Shown piece by piece: positions 11,801 through 23,556 of a stretch of DNA of 64,000 nt. How positions within the stretch are numbered: the stretch's first letter is position 1; each line of letters opens with the position of its first letter. The stretch is taken from contig CP141132.1 of the NCBI GenBank assembly GCA_035236585.1, positions 59,369,880 through 59,433,879 of the forward strand. The letters are read 5' to 3'. A program made the position numbers and the translations under genes. The stretch comes from Warburgia ugandensis (taxonomy: Eukaryota > Streptophyta > Magnoliopsida > Canellales > Canellaceae). A model generated the notes under the pieces. The model searched no databases, was not told where the DNA came from, and worked only from the letters and a program-made list of their open reading frames with translations.

Positions 11801-11996
11801 AAAGAGGGATCTAGAAGCGGGAGATCACGGTGGAGGTGAAAAGGAGAATAAAAAGAGATTTTATGCAGGCGATCCGCTTTCTTCGTGGGGGCAGATCACC
11901 TCCTTTCTCCTCCCTGTAGCGACAGAATCGAAGGGGTGTCGTTATCAAAATGACCTTCTCTGATTTGGGTCCCACTTTTTTTTTCAGAATATTACA
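8898..11996 (-). repeat. Ty3 element 3' LTR
   Basis: This is the left copy of the 3-kb LTR. It aligns along its whole length with 16548-19556, including the CAACCACTGCCGCTCCCC region near 9940 and the CTCCGATTT-like end. Short open frames inside it, such as 9897-10133, have counterparts in the other LTR and in the solo LTR at 37.9-40.8 kb. They are LTR sequence and not genes. Confidence 0.93.
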
Positions 11997-12010
11997 TCCT
12001 TCCTACCTTA
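11997..12010 (-). other. Polypurine tract next to the 3' LTR
   Basis: On the minus strand AAGGTAGGAAGGA lies immediately before the LTR start TGTAATATTC, as expected for the plus-strand primer of an LTR retrotransposon. Confidence 0.7.
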
Positions 12011-12029
12011 AAAAAAAAAACATCCTTGA

Positions 12030-12576
12030 AATTTCCATACGTACCTCTATCCAAATAGCTCTGGGTGGGTCCACCTCATCTCATCCTCTATCTCCCAAGT
12101 GGCCTCTTACATTGAATGGTGTTGCCAAAGGACCTTGACCAATGGGATGGTCCTAGTCCTTTCTGTCTAGAATACGTATAGGTCTCTCTTCAAAATGTCA
12201 AATCAGGTTGCAATTCTCCAGGGATCTGCTCATGCAATGTGACGAATCAGGTATGTACTTCCTCAGCATGGACATATGGAAAATGTCATGTACACTTTGT
12301 CAATTGCGGTGGCAAGGCTAGCTGGTATGCCACTTGTCCAACTTTGCTCAAGATCTCAAAAGGGCCAATGTACCTGGGACTAAGTTTCTCCTTGTTTTGA
12401 AACCTCATTACTCCTTTCATAGGGGAAACCTTTAAGAATACATGTTCACCCACTACAAATTCTAAGTCCTTCCACCTCTTATCAGCATAACTCTTCTGGC
12501 AGTTATGGGCTATCAGTAGTTGTTTTCTAATAAGCCGAACTTTCTCAGCACACTGTTCCACCAACTCGGACTTCAC
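12030..12576 (-). pseudogene. Ty3 integrase C-terminus and chromodomain
   Basis: The frame at 12576-12286 reads KSYADKRWKDLEFVVGEHVFLKVSP and LSPRYIGPFEILSKVG, the integrase C-terminal GPY-type module. Farther on, a frame near 12140-12040 gives KVLWQHHS, a stop, then EATWEIEDEMR and HPELFG. That is the end of a chromodomain (VKVxWxxHxVEEATWExExEMRxxYPELF). A chromodomain after the GPY module supports chromovirus identity. In-frame stops are present. Confidence 0.8.
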
Positions 12577-12579
12577 TAT

Positions 12580-13560
12580 GCATCTCTCCTCCGCATCACT
12601 TCAACATAAAGGTGATCGACAAGGTCCACCATAAAGTGCCTCATATGGAGCCATGCCAATGTTCGCATGGTAACTATTATTATATGCAAACTTAACTAGT
12701 GGTAAATGATCCTCCTGGCTACCCTTCCAATCCATGACACAAGCCCTTAACATGTCCTCAATCGTCTGGATGGTCCTCTTAGTCTAGCCATCTGGCTAAG
12801 GGTGGAATGCGGTTCTAAATCTTAGCCTTGATCCCAAGGCCTCTTGCACACTTTGCCAATACTTTGAGGTAAATCATGTGTCTCGATCTGAAATAATCAT
12901 CAAGAGGATCCCATATAAGCTCAGGATCTCCTTGGCATACAACTTTGCCAAGCTGTCCACACTCTAGTTCTGTCTGATAGGAAGAAAATGAGCAGACTTG
13001 GTCAATCTATCAACAATAACCCATATCATGTCATGTCCGCTAGCAGTCCTCGGAAGGCCCACAATGAAATCCATAGTAAGGTGGTCCCACTTCCACTCTA
13101 GAAGATCCAGTGTATAAAGTAACCCAGATGGTCACTGGTGCTCTGCTTTGACCAGCAGATAGATCAAACATCGTGCCATACACTCTCCAACATCCTTCCT
13201 CATCCCATTCCACCAAAAGTGTCACCTGAGGTCTTGATACATCTTTGTACCTCCAGGATAAATCATATACTAGGACTGGTGTGCCTCTTGAAGTAACTTG
13301 ATCTCAAATCATCATCCTCAAGTACTACCAACATGCCCCTGAACCTAACACCACCGTCCAGTCCTCTGGAAAACTCGACCCTGTCTGCTAAATTTTGAGT
13401 CTCCACATCCTTGATCTGTGCCTATAGAATCCTATAAAGAAATCTCGACCGATTAGTAATCATCACTCCCAACTTCCTGCTTAAAGAATATACGACAACA
13501 TTGGCTTTCCTTGGGTGGTATTGTATGGTGAAGTCGAAATCCTTGAGTTATTCGATCCAT
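12580..13560 (-). pseudogene. Ty3 integrase, fragmented
   Basis: Minus-strand frames give the WKWDHLTMDFIVGLPRT stretch near 13090-13030, followed by VDRLTKSAHFLP near 12990, typical of the integrase core of plant chromoviruses. A preceding RVYGTMFDLSAGQSRAP frame is the same conserved SCxxCQxxKxEHQxPxGL linker read out of frame. Stops and indels are scattered throughout. The HHCC zinc domain would lie near 13300-13200 and is disrupted. Confidence 0.75.
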
Positions 13561-13658
13561 CTGCACTACCTCATGTTCAATTCACTTTGGGTAAAGAAGT
13601 ATTTGAGGTTCTTATGATCAGTGAACACTTCAAACTTCTCGCCATATAAATAGTGTCT

Positions 13659-13990
13659 CTAAGACTTCAATGCAAATACCACTGCTACTAACTCTAGATC
13701 ATGAGTTGGGAAATTCACTTTGTGTGTCTTAAGCTGTCTCGATGTATAGGCGATTACCTTCTCATGTTTCATTAGTACCGCTCCTAGGCCCTTACCCAAA
13801 ACATCGCAATAAACCACATAACTGCCCGAACCTGTAGGTAAGGCCAAAATCGGTGCGGTAGCAAGCCTCCTCTTGAGCTCTTGGAAGCTCTCCTCACAGG
13901 CATCGATCCAAACAAACTTAGTGTCTTTCCTGGTCAAGGTAGTCAATGGCAATGAAATCCTTGAAAACCCCTCAATGAACCGATGATAAT
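13659..13990 (-). pseudogene. Ty3 RNase H domain
   Basis: The open frame 14120-13659 begins MQFLGHVV (end of RT), continues with the connection domain ([18 protein letters not shown]) and then [34 protein letters not shown] and [19 protein letters not shown]. This is the RT-RNase H connection and RNase H core of Ty3 elements (YCDASGKGLGCVLMQ; YPTHDLELAAVVFALK). It is the best-preserved part of pol. Confidence 0.85.
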
Positions 13991-14089
13991 ACCCTGCTAA
14001 ATAGAGAAATATACGTATCTCTGTCATGGTTGTGGGTCTCTCCCAGTGTAACACTACTTCTACCTTGGCCGGGTCTACTACCACTCTAT

Positions 14090-14773
14090 CTTTTAATACT
14101 ACATGGCCTAAAAATTGCACCTATTCCAGCCAAAAATCACATTTATTGAGTTTCACATATAAGCGATGTCGACGAAGCATGTCCAACACCGTATGGAGAT
14201 GCTCTCCTCTGTGTCTCGTGGCTAGGCGAGTAAACTAGGATGTCATGGACAAAGACAATCACAAACTTATCCAAATAAGCTTGGAAGACTCGGTTCATCA
14301 TGTCCATTAACACTGTCGACACGTTGGTCAACTCGAAAGGCATCACCAAAAACTCGTAGTATTTTGGAGAATACTTGCACTGTTTGAAGCTGATCAAATA
14401 AATTATCTATGCGAGGCAAGGGGTATCGGTTCTTTACAGTGACATTGTTCAGTAATCGATAATCAATACATAGCCTCAATGATCCATCCTTTTTCTTCAT
14501 AAAGAGGACTTGTGCTCCCTAAGGAGAACAACTTGGCCTGATGAAACCCTTATCAAGTAACTCCTATAACTGCACCTTAAGCTATCTAAACTCTAATAGA
14601 GCCATCCTGTATGGTGCCTTAGAGATAGGCGACGTACCTGGCACTAAATCAATAGTGAAGTCAATATCTCTACTTGACGGTAATCCTGGTAACTCCTCAA
14701 GAAAGACATATGCGAACTCTCGCACTACATTGATATCCTCAATCTGAGGTTGCCTACTATCCTCAACAGTCAC
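14090..14773 (-). pseudogene. Ty3 reverse transcriptase with internal deletion
   Basis: Recognisable blocks are APYRM near 14600, [17 protein letters not shown] with [13 protein letters not shown] at 14500-14400, and [20 protein letters not shown] and FVHDILVYS at 14360-14230. Two defects are decisive. Sequence between DQLQ..QVFSKI and YEFLVMPF is missing, which removes motif A (normally DLRSGYHQ) with its first catalytic aspartate. The YVDD box has also become FVHD. The enzyme cannot be functional. Confidence 0.85.
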
Positions 14774-14859
14774 ATAAGCGAGAAGTGCTCTGCATCCTCA
14801 TGCATAACACTATGCCGCCTTCGTAGCAAAGATGATGCATGTACTAGACAAACTCTTTT

Positions 14860-15200
14860 TACCCTAAAACATAAATATTGATTGCCCAGGTACCTCAAAA
14901 ATAATTTGTTTCTTACGACAGTCCACAATAGCCCAATATGTAGCCAACCAATCCATCCCTAATATGACCTCATAGTCGACCATGTCCAATAGAATGAGGT
15001 CTGAGTCTATCGTCACACTTGATATCTCCACTAGTATCTCTTGGAGATACTTACTAGCCTCTACAATCTCTCCCACAGGTGTCAAAATATCCAACCCAAA
15101 TTCCAATTTATGCAAGCATACGTCAAGACAAGATGTAAAAGTACATGAAATAAATGAATGAGTAGATCATGTATCAAAGAGGGCCTTGGCATGTCGATCT
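14860..15200 (-). pseudogene. Ty3 aspartic protease region
   Basis: The frame at 15115-14864 reads FGLDILTPVGE and then LDMVDYEVILGMDWLATYWA, matching the retropepsin region of chromoviruses (VxTPxG; LDMxDFDVILGMDWLxxY). The upstream part with the catalytic aspartate is in a disturbed stretch (about 15200-15120) and I could not confirm it. It is part of the broken pol gene. Confidence 0.78.
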
Positions 15201-15239
15201 GAGACTAGAAGAGTACCTTCAATAACCTGATTCGAGGCC

Positions 15240-16407
15240 TGTGCCTACCTCAATGTGATAGAAAAAACTCGTCCCTAACTACATGACGCAGTCCCCGTCT
15301 CTGCACCCATCTCGGCCTGCTTCTCCTTTTGTCCCTTAGGACAGTCTTTAAGGAAATGCCCTACCTCCCCACAATCAAAACACCTAAATGGTTGTCTCTA
15401 AAAAGGTGACTGCTGCTAGCGTTGTCGCCGATATTGCTGTCTGTCAGGTCTATTACACACTCGCCGAGGATACCAATCGTTGCATTTGTCACACCTCCTC
15501 TCTACGTCCCTCCTATGCTTAGTATGTTGTTGATGAACTGGAACTCTCTATGGCTGTATGGAACCAAAAGGTCTTTTGCCCTTACCGGGCTGATATGAGC
15601 TCCATCTAGTTCGAAGAATCCTTCTCCAGCATAGAGGCCATGTCTGCAGCATCCCATATAGTTGTGGGTCATGAAGGAATCACTCGTGCCCTCAGCCAGG
15701 GTGTCAACCCATCCACAAATCAATCTGTGGCCTCCTTATTCAAGGCAAGAGCATCAAGAGCAAACCTCCTCAGTCTGGTGAATCAGTTCAAATATTGTTG
15801 AACCGTCATATCTCGCTGCTCAAAGGTAGCAAACTCTTTCTTCATTGACTGCAACGCATGTGGATGAAAATACTGATAATGAAAAGCCCACTTAAAGGTC
15901 TCTCAAGTGATCGTCTCTATAGAAGATGAATGTGTACGCATGAAAGTTTGCCATCAGAAACCTGCCTCATCCTTCAGTAGGTAGAAAGCTACTCAAACGT
16001 GATCCTCAGCTAAAAGTTTCATAGCATCGAATGTTCTCTCTACCTCGAACAACCATTTCTCTGCCTCCTCAGTGTCACCATCTCCATAGAAAGGTGGTAC
16101 CATCTTCTGAAATCACTATAACAATTTGTCTGACTTGTTAGAGTTCCATGAAACATCGCCCTCAATGATGGTGCCTGCACTTGGTGAGTCAACTGGACGA
16201 TGAGTCTACTAGTGCCGCTGGTGACATCGGCATGGGTGTCGCGTTCGCAGTCTGCATCATAGCCCTAATCTACTACTGCATAAGTGGTATCAATCCTTGC
16301 ATCACTCTTTTCATCAAATCAATATCACGATCCCCTTGCTCAGAGGATTCAGCAAGAGGGGCCACTAGGGTAGCAAGGGTGTACCTTGTCCTTCTTCGAG
16401 GAGCCAT
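15240..16407 (-). pseudogene. Ty3 gag with CCHC zinc knuckle, broken
   Basis: The start codon at 16407 begins MAPRRRTRYTLATLV, about 140 bases after the primer site. A gag core follows in fragments near 16100-15750 (VPPFYGDGDTEEAEKWL, then HPHALQSMKKEFATFEQRDM), as in plant Ty3 capsid proteins. The nucleic-acid-binding knuckle CFDCGEVGHFLKDC is intact at 15382-15341 (CX2CX4HX4C). Several in-frame stops interrupt the region, so no capsid protein is made. Confidence 0.8.
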
Positions 16408-16530
16408 CTGTCAAGAATTCAAGTATCATTAAGAGTAAGTTCTTTCCTCTTAGTGCTCCTTCAACTACGATTTATGGACTGTCATATACATATAAGTGGA
16501 CCTTTGCAATGATTATGATGGACTAGACTA

Positions 16531-16543
16531 GGCTCTAATACCA
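16531..16543 (-). other. Primer-binding site, initiator tRNA-Met type
   Basis: The minus-strand sequence is TGGTATTAGAGCC, which matches the plant initiator-Met primer site TGGTATCAGAGC with one C-to-T change. It starts five bases inside the 5' LTR boundary. Confidence 0.85.
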
Positions 16544-16547
16544 ACTT

Positions 16548-19500
16548 TGTAACAGCCCAGGTTTTTATAACATTTTATAAAATAATAATAAATATGGTCT
16601 AGATCCCTTAGTCAAAAAGTTCAATTTTTTGATAATTTAAAAACATTCATTTTAAAACCCCCGGGTATCACAGCACTTCCAAAACATCATCAAAACAATT
16701 ACAAAATTTATATAAATATGTTGTGATAATTTTAAACCAACCCAATATTAAATCCAACGTCAAAACTAATGGCACCTTTATTTTAAACCATAAATATCCA
16801 GAAAACATAATAATGTGGCCCAGGGTCTATCTATCATAACATTCTACCATACTTAATAACATGTCCATAGTGCATAAATGTCATAATCAACTCAAGTATA
16901 AGCGTATATATTCCATAATATATATCTGAAACAGATCTTATCACTTCAACTGACGTCACGCTATCTATTAGTAATAGTCACGCTCAATATCTGAGGCATT
17001 GCAAAACAAAGCAATGCCTCAGTAAGCTATTGCTTGTATAGGTACATAGACATTTAATATAATAACAAATGAAACATAAAAGGCAAAATCAAATAACAAT
17101 GCTGATATAAGTGTAGGTCAATTATCTATGAAAATATGAGTATCATAAGTAATGCCAATATAGTCTTAAAACATCATATGCGATAAAACATGAACTTCAT
17201 GGATGTCAAACATGATAATCTCATGGATGTAAAATAGCATATGATCTAGTCTCAATGAGCACACGATAATAAGCAAGGCACCCCAAAGTACGTGGGTCCC
17301 ACAAGTGTCTCACACACTCGTTCAATAGATCATGAGTACTCATATCAATCATCTGAGTGTCGTCACACTCAGGCACAACATAACATATTCATGCTCATCA
17401 CGCAAGCATACAAAATAAGAGTATGGATCGTCATGCTATAGTGACAACTACACCAGGGTCTCAACCACTACCACTCCCCATCGACATCGTAACGGGAGAC
17501 TCGTCATCCATCCCCATGAGTAGGCCCGAACCGGTAGTGTGGATTACCCATGTTACCAACTCCTACCGAATGCCCTCTATGGGCAAGTGTCTATCATCTC
17601 ATAAATTCAAAGGGTGGGTGGCTGGCCCTAATCCCTCCTAGCATGACATCCATTGGGTAGAAACACCTATCATAAAACATAAAACATGTAAATTACGGAT
17701 CTAAAAAAAAAACCTAGGAGCACTCGTGGCTCACAATCTCAAGGCGCACCCCTCATCTCAGAATTAGCCTCTCAAGGACTAGCCACCAAGCCTCCATCAT
17801 CAATTCTATAGAAATCATCCAATTTCAGTGATGAAATAAAGAAGTGATATTCTATATACAAGATCCATAATTAACAATACCATAAAACCCAGTCGAATAA
17901 AATTCATTTAATACATTATCAAATCTCATGTCAATCATAGCACAAAAGTTGTAAATCACAATGCACATAATAAAGAAATCATGCTACTACAATCCAAATC
18001 AGACAAGATGCTATGGCATGTCGAGATTTTAGAAAAACATATGAACATTAAATGTCGTCACCTACCTCAATGAAAGAACAACCAAATCAGATTAGGTGCA
18101 CACTCCTCTCAAACTGCGCACTCCGATGCACTTGTCAAATCACAGTACTATTTAGCGTTATTTATTTCATCTCAACAGAATCTATGGTAATCTAACTATT
18201 GGATCATTCTTCAAGGCCTCTTTTTATGATTAGATCAATAATTCTAACTTCAATTATCATTAATTAGTTCCATTTCATGTCATCTACTCATTTTAGTGTG
18301 TATTTAAAGTTTACATCTTGATCCAACAGTCAGATCACTCTTAGATCAACAATTCCAAGATTTGGGTTAGATCGATGGTCCAGATGAATTCTAAAATGAA
18401 TACACCTAATATGTTCCTTAGATTCATCAATTCATCCTTTAAATTGTCCAATTGTTCAAGTTTTAAAGCCTGAACATCCTCCGATCGGCCTAATCTAAGT
18501 AATTAGGTACTATTTATTCGGTTTGATCAACTAACTATACTTAGATTAAGATTTAGAGGTTAAATTCATGTCCGCATCATCGACACAATTCCAATGGACC
18601 TTTCGAATCGAAAATCAAGCTTCTGTAGCCTCCAGAATCTCGAAAAAACCATTTCAAATCACAAACAACGGTTCGAATCAAAATCTGACCGGAATTCCTA
18701 GTTTACACTAGCAGAATAGTTTACACATGTTTAAACTGGTGTCCCCAAGATGCACCAACTCTAGGATGTGTAGTGGAATGCGTTGCGTGTGTCCTAGTCA
18801 CCAGAACGCTCCCACGTGCATTCTGGTTTCCAGGATGCCGAGGGTTCTACCCATTCGTGACTGTGCACGACATCGTTCTTGTGCAACGTGTGCACCCTAC
18901 GGAATGCTTGCGGGCACTGTCTGTGCCCATGCATTCCAGTCGACGTCCTAGTTACATCGTCTATCGGGGATGATGAACCTAAACCATCTAGTTTGTTTTG
19001 CTCAGATCAGTGTCCCAGATGACCTAATTTAAGATCTGTTTTCACCGTTCCTAGAGTTTTGGGGTCCAAAGATTTCATCGGATGGCTCAGATCTATCATT
19101 CGAGCTATCCTTAATGTGGGTCTAACCTTGATCCATAGTTCTGATTTCACTGATGTTCCACCGACCGATGAGATCAGATCCGGCCTAGATCTGAGAGTAG
19201 AAAGCCGAAAAATAAAGAAAAGAACAGGAGAGAGATAGTGGCCTACCTGATTAGAGCAGGAGAGGGGGGAAAACAAGGCCTTTTCCAGTGGTCGCAAGGT
19301 TTGCCTGCCAAAACCCTAAAACGGCGTAGAGGGCAAAGAAAAGAGGGATCTGAAAGCGGGAGATCATGGCAGAGGGAAAAAGGAGAATAGAAAGAGATTT
19401 TATGTAGGTGATCCACTTTCTTCGTGGGGTGGATCACCGCCTTTCTCCCCCATGTAGAGATGGAATCGGAGGGGGTGTCATTATCAAAACAACCCCCTCT

Positions 19501-19556
19501 GATTTGGGTCCCTCTTTCTTCTTCTTTTTCTTTTTTCTTTTTTTCAGAATATTACA
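16548..19556 (-). repeat. Ty3 element 5' LTR
   Basis: This is the right copy of the LTR, upstream of gag on the minus strand. It is about 90 bp shorter than the 3' LTR. One visible cause is the loss of a stretch around 16975, where the other copy has the CTACTATCACGGTCCCACC segment. Substitutions are spread throughout, so the insertion is not recent. Confidence 0.93.
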
Positions 19557-19561
19557 TTTAG

Positions 19562-20483
19562 GTTTGAGTTAAAACTAGCCACTAGCTCAATGATTCTAGT
19601 AGTAAATATCTAAATGAATTAATCCCAGGCTAGATGGTATAAACTTCCACTAATGCCAACACGAGTGACTTAGTGCACCAGTGCTAAGTTGCTAATCACC
19701 ATGGGACTCACTAGCTTTGGTTGACTTAGTAGTTAAGAAAAGTGTGCAGATTAGATAATTTTTGGGTAGTAATATATGAACCTTTTCTTTTCTTCATAGG
19801 CCTCTCACCAAATGGTATGGATAACTATAACTTTAGAAGGCCCAGATTTATGAAGATTAAAATTGTTTACAATATTGTCCTTGACTTAGGTGAGTCATGC
19901 GCCAAACTTCTCGTCAATAAGATGATTCTAGTAACTATTGCTTTTGGTTACTAAATGGATGTGAAATTTTTACCTTTCATATTGTACGTCAAGAAAATTG
20001 TGGTTAGGATCATTGAATGGCTGAAAATTTTGAAGCATAACCTATCTAGGTAAAGGAAAATATTATCAATGGCTTGGATTGTCTAAATTTTGGGGCCACA
20101 AAGACTTGTTGGTATTCATACATTTACTAGTACCCTAATTTTACCATCTCAAAAGTTTTAATTTTGATCAGAAGAAATGGGTGGTTAGAAACTTATTGTA
20201 AACAACATCTAAATTTAACTCCACAAACACATTTTTTTGGGATTTTTTATTTAATTTACAAGCAAAGCATTACAAAGCAAATCCCTCACAGTTACTCCTA
20301 AATCTCTATCCCCGTAAAGCATTAACTCGTACCTACAACCATGCCTACCTGGCAAGATGCTTACTTGTATAGACTAATCACACATTTCCATTTACGGGAT
20401 ATTCGTAGAGAAAGAAATAAGTCCAATCATTCAAAGGTTATTCCTTTTGTGGATAATGTGAGGCCCACAAGGAAAGTGCCCGA
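19562..20483. other. Intergenic between Ty3 element and MCU upstream region
   Basis: No gene, RNA or element is recognised. Short open frames (for example 19742-19954) lack motifs and codon-like structure. Confidence 0.45.
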
Positions 20484-20736
20484 ATTAGAGTCTCTAATTG
20501 GAAACTACATAAATGCGTTAGTCAAGAACATCTGCGGCAGCTCCCCGCGTACACATGGCCAAGAAGGAATATTTTTGCCCTTTATTATCTTTTTCCAAGT
20601 TTCCTTTTAATTAGAGTCTCTAATTGGAAACTACATAAATGCGTCAGTTACGAAAGATCTGAGGCAGCTTCCCGCGTATACGTGGCCAAGAAGGAATCCT
20701 TTGTCCTTTATTATTCTTTTCCTAGTTTCCTTTTAC
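20484..20736. repeat. 126-bp tandem duplication upstream of MCU
   Basis: Two adjacent units start at 20484 and 20610 with the shared string TTAGAGTCTCTAATTGGAAA. They continue through AACTACATAAATGCGT, the CAGCTxCCCGCGTA segment, GGCCAAGAAGGAAT and TTTCCTTTTA. They differ by scattered substitutions, so the duplication is not brand new. It lies about 1.1-1.4 kb upstream of the MCU start codon. Confidence 0.88.
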
Positions 20737-20842
20737 AATCATATAAAATGGGGCAAAACAATTTTGAAGTGGAGATGTCGTGGTCCAATTACTTATGGCA
20801 GAGGGTCACCCAATATAATCCCCACTGAACCTACAGTCCTTG

Positions 20843-21499
20843 CACGTGTAATGCTTGTAATTTTTCTGACAAAAGTATCTTTATCCTTTAGGCAAAATGA
20901 CCGGGTCATTCCCGCTTAATTCACGTTGCTTAGTAGACCATACATTAGAATCTTCGTATTGCATCCCCTAATAAAAACATTTCATGTTGTGTTGTGGTCC
21001 CCCATGGTTACAAAGTTCAGATTTGGTGAATAGATCAACGAAGCAAATATTGGAAGAAAAATTTGCTAAAAGGTGACGGCCTTTTGGCGCAATGCCACAA
21101 ACGGGCTTCTTCGATGGTAGTTCACGTGTTTGAGGCACCTATGGATGTGTGTCTGCTCTCAACGTTTCATTCAGAGAGAGAAAAAAGAAGTTTGCAAAAA
21201 GTTGAGATAAAAACATGATGAGGATGAGAATTTAATTTTTACCAAATACATAACTAGATTTGTAAATAATATTTAAAAATTTGACAAATTCTTTGTAAAG
21301 AAGCTTTTAACTAGGAAAATCCGCATTTAATTTGGTATATGCCCATCAAATTCGGAAAATATGACAACTTATGACTTGCCTCAGATTAAATCCAGACACC
21401 AAAAAGTCGGGACTCTTCAACAGATTAATTATTCAGAAATTTTTGTAGCTGTCATGTACTCTAGTCAGTGTGTTTTTGGGGAGAGAGAGAGAGAGAGCT
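20843..21499 (+). promoter_or_regulatory. Candidate upstream elements of MCU: two G-box cores and a GA tract
   Basis: CACGTG occurs at 20843-20848 and 21123-21128, and a GA repeat covers about 21481-21499, roughly 360 bases before the chosen MCU start. G-box cores bind plant bZIP and bHLH factors. Their use here is only suggested by position. No clear single TATA box could be assigned. Confidence 0.3.
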
Positions 21500-21861
21500 G
21501 AGGACGGAGAGAAAAAGGGAAACGAGAGAAGGTGGCAAGAAGATACGCTGATTGTGTAGTCAACGGGGAATTAGGTTATAACGAACACCAACCCATCTAG
21601 CCGATGACTCTCCTTATTCCAAGGTAGAGTAAGTCGCTGACATATCCATAAACATATGCGTAGCATGCAAATATGCAACCACAAATAGATGCAGCTATTA
21701 TTGGGAAGCATGCACGCATTCATCTCTTCCCTGGATTAAATGACTGGATAAGTTCAAACTTCATTATATGTATGTATTTAATATCGTCACACTGCCCTCT
21801 CATTTCCCTCGTGCTTTGTCCCCATCTTCTCCTGTTGAAGCTCACCATTATCCTTACCACG

Positions 21862-22991
21862 ATGTCTGCTCTTTCATCTTTGCCTGCTCGCCGGCTTTTA
21901 AGCAGCCACCACTTAGCACCTCGCCCTTTCTGCAGAGACACACACCTCGTCTTCAGAGGAGGAGAATGTGTTCTCTCTCGACCAACGGGCTTCTCCAACA
22001 GGCATCGTTCCCCTTCATCCCTCCTTCATCGTCGCAATCTCATGATCCAACAGTTCACTCGCCTCCCCTTCCCCTTGTCTCGATTGAACCTCGATAACTT
22101 CTCTTCTCCTTCACTGAGTAATGATGAAAGTAATGGTGGTGAGAACAAGTTTATGATCGGGGCCGGAGATGTGAGGAAGCTTATCCAATTTGCTCAGGTG
22201 AAGCGGTTGAGAGAAAAGCTTAAGGCGTTGCCGAAAGAGTGTGTGTCTTATGTCGAATTGGTGGATATGTGCAGAGATTGGGCTTACTTATCACCATTAC
22301 CTTCCAACTCGAGCTATTCCTCAGCCATTTGCTCTCCTCAACAGATTGCCCAATCCCTCGACCAGTCCGGCAACGTCCTTGTCCTAGGGGACACTGTGTT
22401 CCTTCATCCTGAGAGGGTAAGATAAATTCACAGGTCGTTCTTTTTCTGGTTGATTTTTCCATCACTCCAACGTTTTTATTGAGAAAGGCAAATCAATTGT
22501 ATAAACTCATGCAGTACTCTCATTGGCATTTTTGGGACTACAATTGAGAATGAAATTGCCAATAACACGTACTAGTACAGGTAGCAAGGGCTGTGCGTGG
22601 TGCTTTGGACCCTTTTTTGGATGATGATCCGCTTCAGAAAGAACTGAAGAAGATGGAGATGGCCAAGAAGAGCATCGAGAATCGGGCTGAGAGGATCGTT
22701 AAGAAGGAGCTTTGGTGCTCCTTCGCCGTCCTTGTTGCTCAGACGATTGGTTGCATGAGGCTCACCTTTTGGGAGCTTTCATGGGATGTTATGGAACCAA
22801 TCTGTTTCTTCACCACTTCTATCTATTTCATTGCTGGATATGCATTCTTCCTCGCCACCTCTAGAAACCCGTCTTTCGACAGTTTCTTCCGTGCCCGCCT
22901 TGCCGCTAAGCGAAAGAAGCTCATGAGGGAAACCAATTTCAATGTTCGCAGACTCAATGAGCTACAGAACCTCTTCAAGGACCACCATTAG
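21862..22991 (+). CDS. MCU: Mitochondrial calcium uniporter pore protein
   Basis: The pore subunit of the mitochondrial calcium uniporter, which carries Ca2+ across the inner membrane. Exons are 21862-22416 and 22581-22991, joined across a 164-bp GT-AG intron (AGG|GTAAGA to ACAG|GTAGCA) in phase 0, giving 321 aa. The selectivity filter WDVMEP is at residues 253-258 between two hydrophobic segments (about 228-252 and 259-279). Charged helices flank them (LQKELKKMEMAKKSIENRAE before; RARLAAKRKK after). The start MSALSSLPARRLL gives a serine- and arginine-rich presequence suited to mitochondrial import. An in-frame ATG at 21673 would add 63 mostly hydrophobic residues and seems less likely. Motifs, length and the one-intron structure fit plant MCU proteins. 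It converges with ABC1K3 and looks intact. Confidence 0.95.
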
Positions 22992-23556
22992 GATTGGTGA
23001 TTTTACTTCTTATTCATAGAGGAAACCCGAAATCTCAACACCGGATTTTGTTTTGGTTTTTACCAGTTTTGCTTACTGAGACTTTTCTTGTTGGATTGTC
23101 AGGTTTTCTGGCTCTTCTGCATCTCGTGTTCTAGCTGTGCCAGAGGCCTGTTATGTTTCTTTGTTTCAAATCCATTGTGTACGAAAGGATGAGGAACTGG
23201 AAGTTTTGAATATCAAGCTTGCAGTGCCTGTTTGTTATCCATGGTTATCCTACTTGATTCTACAGGTTCAAGCGGATCTAGAACAAGGATTAATATAAGC
23301 CAGACAGGAAATGAGTTATGAATTTCCCATCAATCAGAGTCATGAAAATTGAAAATCAACAAATTAAACAAAATGAAGGTTATCAGCTCAACCATCCATT
23401 GAGTCGGCTTGCAGTGCATCTAGGTTGTTCAATTGCAACGCCGAGTAGATGGATGATTCACTGCCTTTGTATCCAATGTCATTACTTGATTTAAAGATAA
23501 TGCACCAATCCTGAAGCCATATATCAAGGGCAGAAGATTGCACAATCAACCACAAG
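22992..23556. other. MCU 3' flank
   Basis: Non-coding by appearance and expected to hold the MCU 3' untranslated region. I could not fix a polyadenylation site. Nothing else is recognised. Confidence 0.4.

Larger units (their letters stand above)
8893..19561 (-). mobile_element. Complete but inactive Ty3/gypsy chromovirus (Tekay/Del-like)
   Basis: Two LTRs of 3099 and 3009 bp (8898-11996 and 16548-19556) flank a 4.55-kb internal region. The element is bordered by the perfect 5-bp target duplication TTTAG (8893-8897 and 19557-19561). On the plus strand both LTRs begin TGTAACA and end ATTACA. The genes read on the minus strand in the order gag with zinc knuckle, protease, reverse transcriptase, RNase H, integrase and chromodomain. 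The primer site resembles initiator tRNA-Met. The domain order with integrase before a C-terminal chromodomain, plus long LTRs, suggests the Tekay/Del lineage. Many stops, frameshifts and an RT deletion show it is dead. Confidence 0.93.

Noticed and set aside
21673-21861. Upstream in-frame ATG as the MCU start
   Set aside because: It would add 63 hydrophobic residues before a sequence that already looks like a mitochondrial presequence; kept as an alternative only.
21720-21998. Minus-strand open frame over MCU exon 1
   Set aside because: Antisense shadow; the plus-strand frame has the transit peptide, splice sites and uniporter motifs.
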